NCBI GenBank assembly: GCA_014529385.2 | Contig: CM043946.1 | Span: forward strand, 15,827,077-15,891,076 | Length of the DNA: 64,000 nucleotides | Source of the DNA: Adiantum capillus-veneris | Taxonomy: Eukaryota > Streptophyta > Polypodiopsida > Polypodiales > Pteridaceae | Direction of reading: 5' to 3' | Part shown: positions 36,401-46,904 of the stretch, in pieces | How the letters are laid out: each line of letters opens with the position of its first letter | How positions within the stretch are numbered: position 1 is the first letter of the stretch | The notes under the pieces: model-generated | Database searches by the model: none | Told to the model about the DNA's origin: nothing | The model's input: only the letters and a program-made list of their open reading frames with translations | Position numbers and translations under genes: made by a program

Positions 36401-37007
36401 CATGGGTGAGGCAAGTCATATACTTGGTATGCGCATTGAGAGAGACAGATCAAAGAAGTTGATTTGGTTATCTCAAACAGAGTATATTGACAAGGTTTTG
36501 CAACATTTCAATATGGAGAAGGGAAAGGCACTGAGTGTTCCATTGCCACCATATGTGAAACTTAGCAAACAAGATTGTCCTGTGTCTGAGGAAGAACAGG
36601 CTGAAATGGATAAGATTCCATATGCGTCTGCAGTGGGTAGTTTGATGTATGCAATGATTGCTACTCGCCCAGACATTGCATTTGCAGTGGGAGTAGTAAG
36701 TCGATACATGTCAAACCCAGGCAAGAAACATTGGGAGGCAGTGAAAGGAATATTGAGATACCTGAAAGCTACAAAGAGTATGCGTATATGCTATGGGAGT
36801 CAGGAGCTAAGTGTAAAGGGTTTGACAGACTCAGATTATGCAGGTGACTTAGACAACCGAAGGTCTACGTCAGGGTATGTCTTTACATTGGCTGGTGGAG
36901 CAGTATCATGGCGTTCTGAATTACAAGATTGTGTTACTCAGTCTACTACAGAGGCTGAATATGTTGCAGCATCAGAGGCATGCAAAGAATCAATTTGGCT
37001 TAATTGA
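33438..37007 (+). CDS. copia A gag-pol polyprotein, long open frame (1189 codons)
   Basis: A single frame carries the rest of Gag; the zinc knuckle CYHCAKKGHMKRDC at residues 186-199; protease DSGAS with Asp270; integrase HHCC from His398; and the integrase catalytic triad Asp459, Asp522, Glu558, with exactly 35 residues between the last two as in the D,D-35-E family. RT follows with YVDD at Asp961-Asp962, then RNase H (DSDYAGD, STTEAEYVA). It ends at a TGA (37005-37007) where A' has a CGA-type Arg codon, so RNase H is cut before its last catalytic segment. This is the best preserved polyprotein in the window, but it lacks a proper Gag start. Confidence 0.95.
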   Translation: MDEDEWSEMDELALSTIMLTLAESVYFNVADEMSAYQAWLKLSDLYEKQSAASQVYWLKKLVDLKMKEGTPMSNHLNEFNTIYSQLSAQGVKFDEPVRAMFLLITLSESWDTFRTTLSNSTPPDGLNIAGVEGSMLTEETNRKTMDKGKGTASVFRGRTKEKYKGGKRNQSRSKSRSAKGKRDIECYHCAKKGHMKRDCREWKAEKGKEKAEDHGDKNKSSVKIQEINVKNTVAEDDSLVSGDIYFLKNTMDSALLTASDGNALSDWIIDSGASLHVSPNKEWFTSYVTTKDHVRLGNGQTCEILGVGDVQLKFQNGSSFTLKNVRHVPAITKSLISTGLLDDSGYVTIFGQNMWKISKGSMTVAHGVKSGGLYMIYVSNVSKNVINVIEQPNISLWHSRLGHMSKKGMEILSRSGYLPGFSFNDFEFCEHCLYGKQTQQPHKHRSSRRDTHLALVHSDLCGPIPNLSLGGASYFMTFIDDYLRKVWVYFLKHKDEAFSVFKTFVTLVENQSGKKLKCLRTDNGGEYVSKAFQDFCESKGIKRELTAPYNPPQNGVAERMNRTIQEKVRSMLSNAQLPNGFGAEVVSTVVHLVNRSPSKVLQKDSVPEMVWSGKMPSYKHLRVFGCEAYTHVPKEFRNKLEPKSRKCIFLGYGNSGEMGYRLWDPKSRKVVRSNDVHFNESKYHSKPKRVEEIRRVVFQEDRPARARQNVRAQEEQGQDRVEPQVVAEPEPPIVRRSRRITRTPDRFVPSMNYVMLTDCNEPSCYKEAVQMKDSGNWQLAMQSEMTALHKNKRWKLVKLPQGKKTLPCKWVYRYKITTHDSQPKYKARLVAKGFKQEQGIDFDEVFSPVVKMTTLRCFLALVAILDLVLHQMDVKTTFLHGDLDVEIYMQYPEGFVEKGKEDWVCQFLKSLYGLKQSPRAWYHKFHKFMLSQGYKRSEFDHCLYTKKAKDGSWLILILYVDDMLIVGKHLEEISALKSKMAKSFDMKDMGEASHILGMRIERDRSKKLIWLSQTEYIDKVLQHFNMEKGKALSVPLPPYVKLSKQDCPVSEEEQAEMDKIPYASAVGSLMYAMIATRPDIAFAVGVVSRYMSNPGKKHWEAVKGILRYLKATKSMRICYGSQELSVKGLTDSDYAGDLDNRRSTSGYVFTLAGGAVSWRSELQDCVTQSTTEAEYVAASEACKESIWLN

Positions 37008-37271
37008 CTAGTAACAGATTTGGGAATCAAAGAAGAGATGCCTGTGTTATATTGTGATAGTCAAAGTGCTATACAATTGGCTCGCAATCCAGTTTATCAC
37101 TCAAAGACAAAGCATGTGGATGTGAAGTATCATTTCATCAGGGAAATGCTCGAGGATAAGCAACTTCAGCTTGTCAAAGTTCACACCACAGAAAATCCTG
37201 CTGATCTACTTACAAAAGGACTTCCCTCAAAGAGCTTTGCGCATTTTCGCAAGCAAATAGGTGTAGGGTAG
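37008..37271 (+). pseudogene. copia A RNase H C-terminus (after nonsense codon)
   Basis: Same frame as the preceding ORF, with LYCDSQSAIQLARNP and the terminal NPADLLTKGLPS block, ending at a stop at 37269-37271. Separated only by the TGA at 37005. Confidence 0.88.
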
Positions 37272-37360
37272 TACATCACTTCTCTACATCTCTTGTATAT
37301 TAGCTTGTATAGTAGCTTCTCTCACACTTAAAGTACCACATTGGACTTTAAGTGGGAGGT

Positions 37361-37552
37361 TGTTGGGGTATAAAGCCCAATGTGGTCGCCCAGGTAAGTG
37401 GGCGGGCCGCCAGGTATGTACACGTATTCTTTTGTAAAAACCTAATAAGAACTCACTATGCTCTACACATTACAGTAGAGCGAGTTCACCATATCGTCGT
37501 GCTCTTCTTCTCGCACTCTCTCTCGCGTCGCACTTCCGCTCGTACTCCTTCA
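37361..37552 (+). repeat. 3' LTR of A
   Basis: Near-identical partner of 32618-32809. After it B resumes at 37553. Confidence 0.95.
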
Positions 37553-37623
37553 TATAGCACGTGTTTTTCTCGTTCCGTTTCTCCTATTTTCGGGCAGTTT
37601 TCACATAAGGTGCAGCATTTACC

Positions 37624-38160
37624 ATGGCTGACAACAACACAGATGTCTTCAAGATGTTTGTTGCTGAGGACACATTGGATGGAGACAATAACCCTATGTG
37701 GGCTTATATGATGCAACATGTCCTTGTGTCAAAGGGCATCTGGAATATTGTGCAGGGCATTGATGTACGTCCTGGTTCAGAGGATGTAGGGGATGTTGAG
37801 GATGTTGCAGTTCTTGCTACAAGGATTGCTGCTATTAGAGTTGTTTTGCCTACAGCAGAACAAGCTCGTTGGGATGTAAAGGATGTGCAGGCTCACGCAT
37901 TGATTGTGTTATCTGTGAAGCGCACCATTGTTCCTCCTATTCGTTTAGCAAAATCTGCAAAACAGGCTTGGGATATTCTAGCAGGTCTTTATGCAAGCCG
38001 CGATGAGGCGCTTTGTTGCATAAAGAGCTGGAGTCGAAGATTATGCATGCATAAAGAGCTGGAGTCGAAGATTATGCATGGTGATAAGGGCAAAAAGAAA
38101 ATGCGTTGCCATTAGTGTAAATCTAATGATCACTTAATCAAGTCGTGTCCTAAGTTGAAG
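37624..38160 (+). pseudogene. copia B gag
   Basis: The ATG at 37624 starts a Gag related to that of element C (DTLDGDNNPMWAYMMQHVLV in B; DKLDGTNYSLWSFM in C). After GLYASRDEA the middle of Gag is deleted. In its place is a 31-bp sequence in two tandem copies (38018-38048 and 38049-38079). The zinc knuckle has a TAG (38113-38115) at the position of an aromatic residue between its first two Cys: CH, stop, CKSNDHLIKSC. B's Gag is therefore non-functional. Confidence 0.85.
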
Positions 38161-39600
38161 GCCAAAGAGGCTAAGAAGAAAGAGGGTGGTTCCACTGCAA
38201 ATGCCGGTTCCACTAAAAATGCAGCCATTGTTGAGTCTTCTGTAAAAGGAGACTGTAATGCTGGTGTTGATACAGAATGGGCTTTTAGCACAGAGTGCAC
38301 TTACAATCCTGTTGTCCATGATGCATGCTTGTCAGTTGCTGCAGATTCACATGTGTGGTATTTCAACAGTGGTGCTACAAAGCACATTACCTCACATCGT
38401 GAATTGTTTACCTCTCTCGAGTCTGTCCCTCATGGGAATTCAATCACTTGTGCCAACAATTCCTCTTATTTGGTTCAAGGAGTTGCAAAGATTGTGCTTA
38501 CTGCTGCAAGTTCCTGGGATGAAGAAGAATCTCTTGTCTGTATCCACACTTGCTAGACTTGGACTTGTAGTCAAATTTGTGGATGACAGGTGTACAGTTC
38601 ATGATCTCAGTTTTGGTGATGAAATTGTTGCATCTGGCATTTTGTGCCGTGGGATGTATAAGCTCACTTTGTATGACAAGTGTGGACAAAATTTTGCAAA
38701 TGCTGTTGCAGATTCAAGGGCTATTTCAGATGCAAAACTTTGGCATGCATGTTTTGGTCATCTGAATTTTGCCAGTTTGCTGCGTTTGCAGAAATCTGAT
38801 ATGGTGTCTTCTTTGCCACCTCTTTTGGGTAAGATGCAGCGTTCTAAGTTTCCAAAGGATGGTTCAATTAGGGATACATGCAGGTTGCAGCTTGTGCATA
38901 GTAATGTTTGTGGGCCCATGCAAACTCCGTCCTTGGGTAATTACCTGTACTTCGTGACTTTCATTGATGATTACTCCAGGCATGCATGGGTATTTCTACT
39001 TAAAACGAAGTTTGAAGTTTTTATGTGCTTCAAACAATTTCTGGCTATGGCTGAAAATGTCTCGAAATGTACTATGGGCACCCTTCGTTTCGATTGAGGG
39101 GGGGAGTATATGTCTCATGAATTTAATGCATTTCTGGCTAGTCGCGGGATAAAACACCAATGTACAATGCCTTATACACCTCAGAAAAATGTTGTTGCTG
39201 AGAGGAAAAACAGGTCACTGACGGAAATGGCACGATGTAGGTGAAAAGTCAAGCTTTTCCGCATTCTTTTTGGCTTGAGGCCATCATGTGTGCCACTTAT
39301 GGACTTAACAGGTGTCCTACGAAAGCTTTGCAGTCTATTACTCCATATGAAGCATGGCATGATAGAAAGCCTTCTATTGAGCACATGCGTGTTTTTGGCT
39401 GTTTGGCATATGCTTTGGTGCCACAAGTGCAGCGCAGAAAATTGGATGATAAGGCTGTCAAATGTATTTTTGTTGGTTATAGTGCTGAAAGCAAAGGTTA
39501 CAGGTTGTATCATCCGCAAACAAAACGTATTCTGGTTTCTCGGGATGTAGTGTTTGTGGAAGATTCTGTTCAGCCCTTGCTGTCATGTACTTGAGACAGT
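38161..39600 (+). pseudogene. copia B protease-integrase
   Basis: The protease site reads FNSGATKH, with Asn in place of the catalytic Asp. A small deletion near 38510 shifts the frame. The integrase HHCC region keeps WHACFGHLN but has lost the CxxC pair (PPLLGKMQ where C has HVCEGCVLGKMQ). The core has HSNVCGP (first Asp also replaced) and LRFD-stop-GGEY at the second Asp (stop at about 39097). NVVAERKNRS is present. A further frameshift near 39240 precedes the C-terminal region (VFGCLAYALVPQ, KCIFVGYSAESKGYRLY), which ends at 39594. Confidence 0.85.
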
Positions 39601-41314
39601 AATGTAAGCTCGTAGGACATTTATGACAGTTTTTTGCCTCTTTTCAGTGGTGGAAATACGAATGTAAGTTCCAATGAGGCAAATGTACAGCCTATGGGGG
39701 TTTCTGAAAATGTTTCAGATCAGCCTATTACTGATGCAGATGTACATGATGTACTTGATGAGGAAAGGGTTGAAAATGAGTAGGCTAGAGGTATGCCAAA
39801 ATGACTGGTGCACACTTTGCGTGACAGGAAATTGGATGCACCTTTGTCTAGTCTTACTCGTTCAAGCTCTCACCATGCATCTTATGCATCAGATTGTTAA
39901 GCTTTGGCTGTGTCTAGCTTACATGATGTTGAGGAGCCTCTGTCTTTTGATGAAGCACAGAATCCAAAAAATTGGATGGCTGCCATGCAATCAGAATATG
40001 ATGCACTTATTGAAAATGACAGATGGACTTTATGTGATTTGCCTCGTGGAAAAAATGCCATTGGTACGAAGTGGGTTTACAAGTTGAAACGCAAGCCGGA
40101 TGGTGAGATCGATTGCCATAAGGCTCGACTTGTTGCAAACGGTTATGCACAGCAAAAAGGCATAGATTATGAAGAGACTTTTTCTCCCACTTGTCGTATG
40201 ACTACTGTACGTTTTCTATGTGCATTGGCAGCCCATTTTGGTTGGGATGTACATCAATCAGACATTGTTACTGCTTTCTTGAATGGTGACATATTTGAGG
40301 AAGTTTATGTAACACAACCTCGCGGTTTTTTCAGAAAAGGACAAGAGGACAAAGTGTGCAAATGTAAGAAGGCTTTGTATGGATTGAAGCAATCTCCTCG
40401 TGCTTGGTATGAGAAAGCTAACACTCATTTGGCTAAACGAGGCTTTCGTAACAGTCCAACAGAAAGCACATTGTATGTAAAGCGGGAGGGTGATGTACTT
40501 CTCATTGTGGTTTTTTATGTCGATGATTTGCTGTTGTTGAATTTAAGGCTGATTTGAATGCTACTTTCAAGATGAAAGATTTGGGGTTGTTGCATCATTA
40601 CTTGGGTATACAATTTAAGCAGTGTGATGGTGGTATTGCCTTGTGTCAGAAAAGTTACATAGAGACATTGCTATGTAAGTTTGGACTTGAGGATTGCAAA
40701 CCTATTGCCACTCCCATGGAAATAGGTTTGAAGTTGAGTCTACATGATGCTGGTGATCCTTCTGATGTCACTCTTTACCAAACTGTTGTTGACTGCCTCA
40801 TTTATGTATGCAACACAAGGCCAAATATTCAGTTTGCAGTCTCACAGGTCATCAGATTTATGCATAGCCTAGGGTCCAAGCATTGGCAGGCTATCAAGAG
40901 GATTTTTTGCTACCGTAGTGGCACTTTACATTTGGCTTGTTTTATCCCAAGGGGGGATAATTGCCTCCAGACTTACATTCTTTTTCGCGGACTCAGATTG
41001 GGCTAGTTGTTTTGACACGCGAATGTCCACAAGTGGTTTCTGTTTCATGCTTGCAATTCATGTATATCATGGTTAAGCAAGAAGCAACCTACTGTGGCCA
41101 CTTTGAGGTGTGAGGCTAAGTACAGGGCAATCTTCACAGCTACGGTTGAGTGTGTATGGCTCAGTCGCCTTATGGCTGATTTGGGTGTTGGACAGGACAC
41201 TGCCACCATTATCTACACTGACAGTTAGAGCGCATTGGCAGTTGCGAGGAACACAGTTTTTCATGCTCGCACAAAGAAAATTGAGGTGCATTACCACTAT
41301 GTCAGGGAGAGTCT
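39601..41314 (+). pseudogene. copia B reverse transcriptase and RNase H
   Basis: RT is open in 39904-40557 (NWMAAMQSEYDAL, KWVYKLKRKPDGE, FLNGDIFEEVYV, LYGLKQSPRAWY). A small deletion shifts the frame directly after YVDD. Positions 40554-41006 continue with YLGIQFKQCDGG and VDCLIYVCNTRPNIQF, followed by frameshifts. RNase H fragments follow (CISWLSKKQPTVAT, YTDS with a stop, then VHYHYVRES) until C interrupts at 41315. The sequence resumes at 48609. Confidence 0.85.
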
Positions 41315-41593
41315 TGTAGACATGTAGTAGTGTTAGTATGTATACGCGCTTCACCAGGGGCACTTTTCTCCCACTGGGTTTTTCCCCCTGGACATCCGGT
41401 GTGAAAGGACACCTTATCTCTTAGGGTTTCATATAAGCTTTGTTGCTCTGAGTTTGTATATATTATTATTCCAATACAGAGAGAGAGAGACTACAGAGAT
41501 CTCGTACACAAGCTCTGTGTCTTCTCCTTCTCCATCTTCTTCCTACTCTGAGTTGCTGTCTTCCTTCTGTTTCCTGTTTCATCATCTTCAACA
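41315..41593 (+). repeat. 5' LTR of C
   Basis: TGTAGACATG...TCAACA. Contains a (GA)n tract near 41478-41490 and a pyrimidine-rich 3' half. Confidence 0.95.
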
Positions 41594-41770
41594 ATTGGTA
41601 TCAGAGCGAGGTGATTTCCAGAGCCTCTACTTGCGTTTTCGCGTCCGCGCGCGCAATCGCAGTTTTCAGGCAGTTTTCGGAAAATTTGTTCGTAGGAGCA
41701 TCCTCGACGTTCCGGGAGTATTCTGAACAGGTGACCTGCGTTTTACCCCCCTTTCGAAGTCGTTCGAGCC

Positions 41771-41789
41771 CTCAGAATTTTGTTCTGAG
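41771..41789 (+). promoter_or_regulatory. conserved leader hairpin (C)
   Basis: CTCAGAA and TTCTGAG pair around TTTTG, 177 bases after the primer-binding site start. It lies in a block (about 41695-41815) that closely matches the A' leader, although the LTRs and Gag of C and A' are unrelated or distant. Confidence 0.65.
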
Positions 41790-41991
41790 CAGCGTAGCAG
41801 AAGTTACTTTTCGGAGGCGTTTAGATCAAGAGGGTGTGCTTTTTGACAGATTTTCTTCAGGTAAACAGTTCTTTTGGGAAGCAGCTTGTCTTAGCTTTGT
41901 GCTGAGATTTTGTGTAGAGTTTTGCTTGGATTGGAGAGGAGATTTGTGAATCTCTTGGAGGTTCTTTTGCTCTCTTGTGTGCATCTACAGT

Positions 41992-43941
41992 ATGGCTCAA
42001 TCTACGGAGAAAGAGATTTTTGGTGCGTTTACATCCGAAGACAAATTGGATGGTACCAACTATTCTCTTTGGTCTTTTATGGCCAAAAATGTTTTGGTTG
42101 GTAAAGGATTGTGGGATTATGTATCTGGAGATGAAGTTCGTCCAGGTAGCATTGCACCTGCCACGCCTGGTCGTGGTGCAGCTATTGGTGCAGGACCCTC
42201 ACAAGTCACTCCAGAGCAAAAGAGATGGGATACTAAAGATGCACAAGCTATGGCTGTGATTGCCTTAACCATAAAGAGGACAATCACACCACATATCAGA
42301 TCTTGCAGAACTTCTGAGGATGCTTGGAACACTCTGCAAGCTATGTTTGGAGGAAGAAACGCTGCCAGAATAGAGTTTTTGAAGAAACAACTTGACAAAA
42401 TACAGATGGACGAAGGTGACGATATTGTCCAGCATCTTACAAAAATCAGGGATCTTAAAGAGCAATTGCTTAGCATTGATGAAGTGATTCCAGAGAAGGA
42501 CTTGGTTTCCAAAACACTCAATTCACTACCACCATCTTATTTGACTTTTCAGACTTCTTTGACTCTGTCTTTGCGAGCTAATCCTGAGCCTCTTCATTTT
42601 GAAGAGTTAGTGGCTTTGCTATTGCAGGAGGATCGATCACGTAAGAACAAGTCTTTACAGGTGGATGGTATGGATCATGCTCTTGTTGTACAGAACAAAA
42701 ACAGGGGTAAAGAGAGTGCTCATCACTCCAAGTCTAGTGCAGGACAATCTTCAGAGAAGTCTAAAGGTGATTCCGACAAGTCCAAGAAGAAAGGTAAATG
42801 TCACTACTGCAAGAAACCTGGTCACTACATTAGTGAGTGTAAAAAGCGAATTGCTAAAGAAAAGAAGAAAGAGTCAAGTTTGGTTGTTTCAGCTTCTGGT
42901 GATTCTTCTACAGCTAAAGAAGAGTCTGCAAACTTTGTGCAGGATTCTTATGCTTTTGTAGTATGTTCAGATTTTTCTGCTTACAGTGTTGACAAGACAC
43001 AAATGATTTGGTACTTTGATAGTGGTGCATCCAGGCATATTACTTCAAGGAAGGATTTGTTTTGTTCATTGGATGCAGCTCCAGCAGGAAAGAAGGTGAC
43101 ATGTGCAAATAATGCTTCTTATCCAATCAAAGGCGTTGGTAAGATTTTGATTACCATTTCAGATGGTTCAGATTTATGCTTGCCAGATGTCTTATATGTT
43201 CCAGGGATCAAGAAGAATTTGTTGTTTGTATCCTCTCTTGCAAAAAATGGCCTTCGGGTCATTTTTGAGGATGACAGATGTGTTGTACGAGATCGAGAGA
43301 ATGGTTATTCTCTTATCACTACAGGTACGCTGGAAAATGGACTATTTGTGCTAGATCGTTATGAAAAGCAGATTCAAGTATGTATTGCAGAAACAAAGAC
43401 TAAGGCCATGCAGGATGCTGAGTTGTGGCATGCTAGATTTGGGCATGTTAGTTATGGCAGTTTGATGACTTTACAACGTCATAATATGGTGCATGATTTG
43501 TCTTTATTGGAGATGCCACCAAGACATGTATGTGAAGGTTGCGTTCTTGGAAAGATGCAAAGATTTGCATTTTCGCAGGATGGTTCAGTTAGAGCGACAC
43601 GAAAGTTGCAGCTTGTACACAGTGATGTATGTGGTCCTATGAGGACGCCATCTATAGGAAACAGCCTTTATTTTGTGACCTTCATTGATGACTTTTCCAG
43701 GTTTTGTTGGGTGTATCCACTCAAAGCAAAGTCAGATGTGTTTGCAGTTTTTCAACATTATGTCGCCATGGTTGAAAATGAAACAGGTTGCAAAGTACAG
43801 ACTCTTCGTACCGATCGAGGAGGTGAATACATGTCAGGTGCATTTAAGGATTTTTTGGGAAAGAAAGGCATTAACACCATTGCACTATGCCATACACACC
43901 ACAACAGAATGGTGTTGCAGAAAGGAAGAACAGGTTTTTAA
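41992..43941 (+). pseudogene. copia C gag, protease and integrase (frameshifted)
   Basis: The start ATG at 41992 (MAQSTEKEIFG) matches the B gag start, so the upstream in-frame ATG at 41977 is not preferred. The frame carries UBN2-type Gag, the zinc knuckle CHYCKKPGHYISEC from residue 270, protease FDSGAS with Asp343, integrase HHCC (WHARFGHV, CEGC), and core Asp545 (HSDVCGP) and Asp608 (RTDRGGEY). A one-base loss near 43880 shifts the frame just before the third catalytic residue, so the last residues to 43941 are out of frame. Confidence 0.92.
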
Positions 43942-44791
43942 TGGAGACGGCTAGATGTATTCTCAAGGCTAAGAGTTTGCCTCATAAGCTATGGATGGAG
44001 GCAGTTTCTTGTGCAGCACATGTTTTGAACAGGTGTCCTACTCGTGCCTTGAAGACCATTACTGCATATGAAGCTTGGTATGACAGAAAACCTTCAGTCA
44101 GTTATATTCGTGTTTTTGGTTGTCTTGCTTATGCTCACATCCCTCAGCAGTTACGTGGGAAGCTTGATGATAAGGCAATCAAATGTATATTTGTGGGGTA
44201 CAATAGTGGAAGTAAAGGTTATAGACTTTACAATCCTGCTACAAACAAAATTTTTGAAAGTCGTGATGTAATTTTTGCAGAAACTACTGCTCAACCTATG
44301 GTTGCTTTTGATGTACCTCATATGCAGACACATGATGTATTTGAAGGTTTGCTTCCTTCTTTTGTGGAGAATCAAGAATCACAACAGGTTGATAATCTTG
44401 ATCAATCTTTTGATCAGCATGTGACACCTCATGATGTAGAGGAAATTGTGCGTGAAGAGCAAGAAGTTCTCAGGGAAGAAAGAACCTTGCCTAAATGGGT
44501 TCAGAAAACTTTGCAGGATAGCAAGTTGGATGCACCGTTGCCACGAAAAACACTTGCTGGTACTACTTTTGGCAGAGAGCAAGTAGATTTGGCTTGCTTT
44601 AGCACTCTTTGTGATGCAGATGAGCCTGATTCATTTGAACAAGCTTTAGAGTGTATTCAGTGGAAAGATGCTATGCAGCAAGAAATTGATTCTATTCATA
44701 AGAATCATACATGGGATCTAGTGGACTTGCCTACAGGTAAAAAGCCTATTGGTACAAAGTGGGTTTTTAAGGTAAAAAGGAAACCAGATGG
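43887..44791 (+). pseudogene. copia C integrase C-terminus and RT start
   Basis: Begins in frame at MPYTPQQNGVAERKNR, which carries the integrase Glu, and continues through the integrase C-terminal region (VFGCLAYAHIPQ, KCIFVGYNSGSKGYRLY), an acidic linker and the start of RT (WKDAMQQEIDSI, KWVFKVKRKPDG). At codon ...PDG the 2.1-kb insertion interrupts it. The open frame to 44969 past that point is chance read-through. Confidence 0.9.
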
Positions 44792-46899
44792 TGAGTGGCA
44801 TAAAATGGTAACCATCTTTTTGCAACATTTCTCAGCCTACTCAACGTCCTCTTCCTCATATGTGTATATATTTTTCTACGCTATTAAGTTATCTAGAGTA
44901 AATTTCCCCTCTTCGTTTAACCTTTGTGGCGACACATACATTATACTCTTCTCAAAAATGTCACCTTAGTCATATATTTATATTACCACCCTTTTCTTTT
45001 TTGCTGTGTAAATAGAATAAGCATACAATAACCAACTATATACCCCCAAACTTTCTTACCTCTTTTGAATTAGTAGTAGAAAAAATAATATATCCATCTT
45101 CCACCCCATATAGATAAATTCCCATGGAAATCAACTCTCCACTTGTCTTTACCAAGATTATGGTCCCTCTCTACAAGTCTTCTATACCCCCTACATAGGT
45201 GGCCCAATATCTCTTAAGAATATACATATAGTTTTTCTCCTTTCAAAAAAGACTCCAATTGTATATTCTTTTCACAAGCAAATAATATTGGGCCCTCCTC
45301 TATTTGTTTAAGCATCATAGCCTTTTGAAAAAGCATGATTCCCCTTGGATGCATACAAGCAAAGGGCTCATACAAGAAGACTTTGAAGCAAAAGGTTCCC
45401 TAGCCTAGTGTGGACCTTCCAAACCGAATTCCTTGGTGCATGGGCGTGAAGAATAGTCCAAATTCATATCAAACATGTTGAGAAGGTCAATTTTGCCTTT
45501 TGAAGCATGTCATTCCGAGCTACAGGTAAGCTACAGGTAAAAAGTTATGGTCAAAATAGTGTAAATCTGACAGATTCGCAGCAAAAGGGAACTGTAAATC
45601 AAGTAAATCAAGAGGGTGAGATCTTATTTTTCCCTACTCATCTTCTAGAAGAGCAATGAGTGTTCAAGGTCACTTGCATGTGATGGGACCAACCTAAAGA
45701 TGCTTTCTAAATGCCAAGACAGACAAGTTGAGATACCCCGCAGGAGCCACCCGTAGGGCCTCATGGTGGGGCCCACCTACATTATGCACCCCTATGGAGT
45801 CTTCACGGTCTAAAATGATATTTTTGGTGAATAAATAGTCCCTTTTATGTCCAATATTCAATGAGTGGTCAAAGGACACTTAATTAGGTCTAATCACTTA
45901 CTCTAATTAAGTGTAGCATAATCCCACTCCTACACAACTATAAATAGCCCCCTTGGAGAGACTCAAGTACACACACACACCTATATTTTCAACTTCATGT
46001 TGTTTCTTGATCAATAGTAGAGAAAACCCCAACTCTCCCTCTTTCACATCCTCCCTCCTAACCTTCCTCTTTGGAGGAAGTGCAACTCTATTCTCCACTC
46101 TTTCCATTCTACAATCTTTTACTCCATCAACCCAATAAATCATTTGTAGCACCTCAATAACTTGTAAATACATCATGATCTCTCTCATGGTTATGTTAAT
46201 GATCATGAAATCATCTTCAAAACTTTCAAGTGTCGCAATTCGTGATGGTTAGCAAGCGTCGGTCCTCCCCTTAAAAGGTGTGCGAGAAATCAAGTAAGTG
46301 TTCTATTCTCAATTTACCATTGGTTTGTTTCTCCACACTTATTCAATTGGTCTAAAGAAATTTCTCACTCCAACTCTCTTTTGCTTCATTACATATGCAT
46401 GTGGCTACCTCTCATGGTGATTTTATTTGTGTCATGGCATTGCATAGATGGAGATGAGCTCTCTATGCAAAGTGTGTTAGTTTGATGTAAGTGATTCTCT
46501 TGTGTGTTTGAGAGGCAAGTCTTGTGTGCATGATTTTTTTGATGAGTGCTTGAGAGAGGAAGAGTTTGGATGTATTATGGGTATTCTTATGGGGAGAAGG
46601 TGAATGCTATTCCACAAATTGCATATTTCATTTTGATGCACGGCATTGGGTTGCATAAATCGTTGGGTTGCATAAATCGTTGATGGTGTTCAAGTGTCCA
46701 AAGTGTATATAGAGTAAGGGGGTTTTCAAAGTGTGTTTGCTTGAGTGGGTGAGTGCAAGTGTCATTTTGATTGGTTTCCTTCTCCACTCCCAAAAGAAGG
46801 TGGTGCCTCAAGTAGTGTGTGTACCTCTTTACGAATATTTTGTGAGGGTAGGCCCATTGGTTTGGGTTTAGAGGCCCCATTTCAAAAAGCTCGCCCTCA
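44792..46899 (+). mobile_element. 2.1-kb insertion in C, probably a solo LTR
   Basis: The RT sequence reads KPDG before and TVDRY after this segment, so its removal restores colinearity with other copia RTs. The segment starts TGAGTGGC and ends CCCTCA, with ATGG on both sides (44788-44791 and 46900-46903; a shift by one base allows a 5-bp ATGGT). A TATA box (CTATAAATAG, 45938-45947) sits about 1.15 kb in, followed by pyrimidine-rich sequence. There is no coding sequence. TG...CA ends, short duplication and internal promoter favour a solo LTR of a long-LTR element. A non-autonomous DNA element is the alternative. Confidence 0.7.
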
Positions 46900-46904
46900 A
46901 TGGT

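Larger units (their letters stand above)
32618..37552 (+). mobile_element. Ty1/copia retrotransposon A (4.9 kb), nested in B
   Basis: 192-bp LTRs (32618-32809 and 37361-37552) differ at only three positions that I can see, so insertion is recent. Primer-binding site ACTGGTATCAGAGC at 32810; polypurine tract AAGTGGGAGGT before 37361. Flanking pentamers are TATGG (left) and TATAG (right), an imperfect duplication. It sits in B's leader. Damage: a short deletion in gag and a nonsense codon in RNase H. Confidence 0.95.

Noticed and set aside
33438..37007. The 1189-codon frame as a host gene
   Set aside because: Domain order, LTRs, primer-binding site and polypurine tract show it is a copia polyprotein.
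45953..46138. Short open frame after the TATA box of the 2.1-kb insertion
   Set aside because: Low-complexity and without motif; more likely R/U5 sequence of an LTR.
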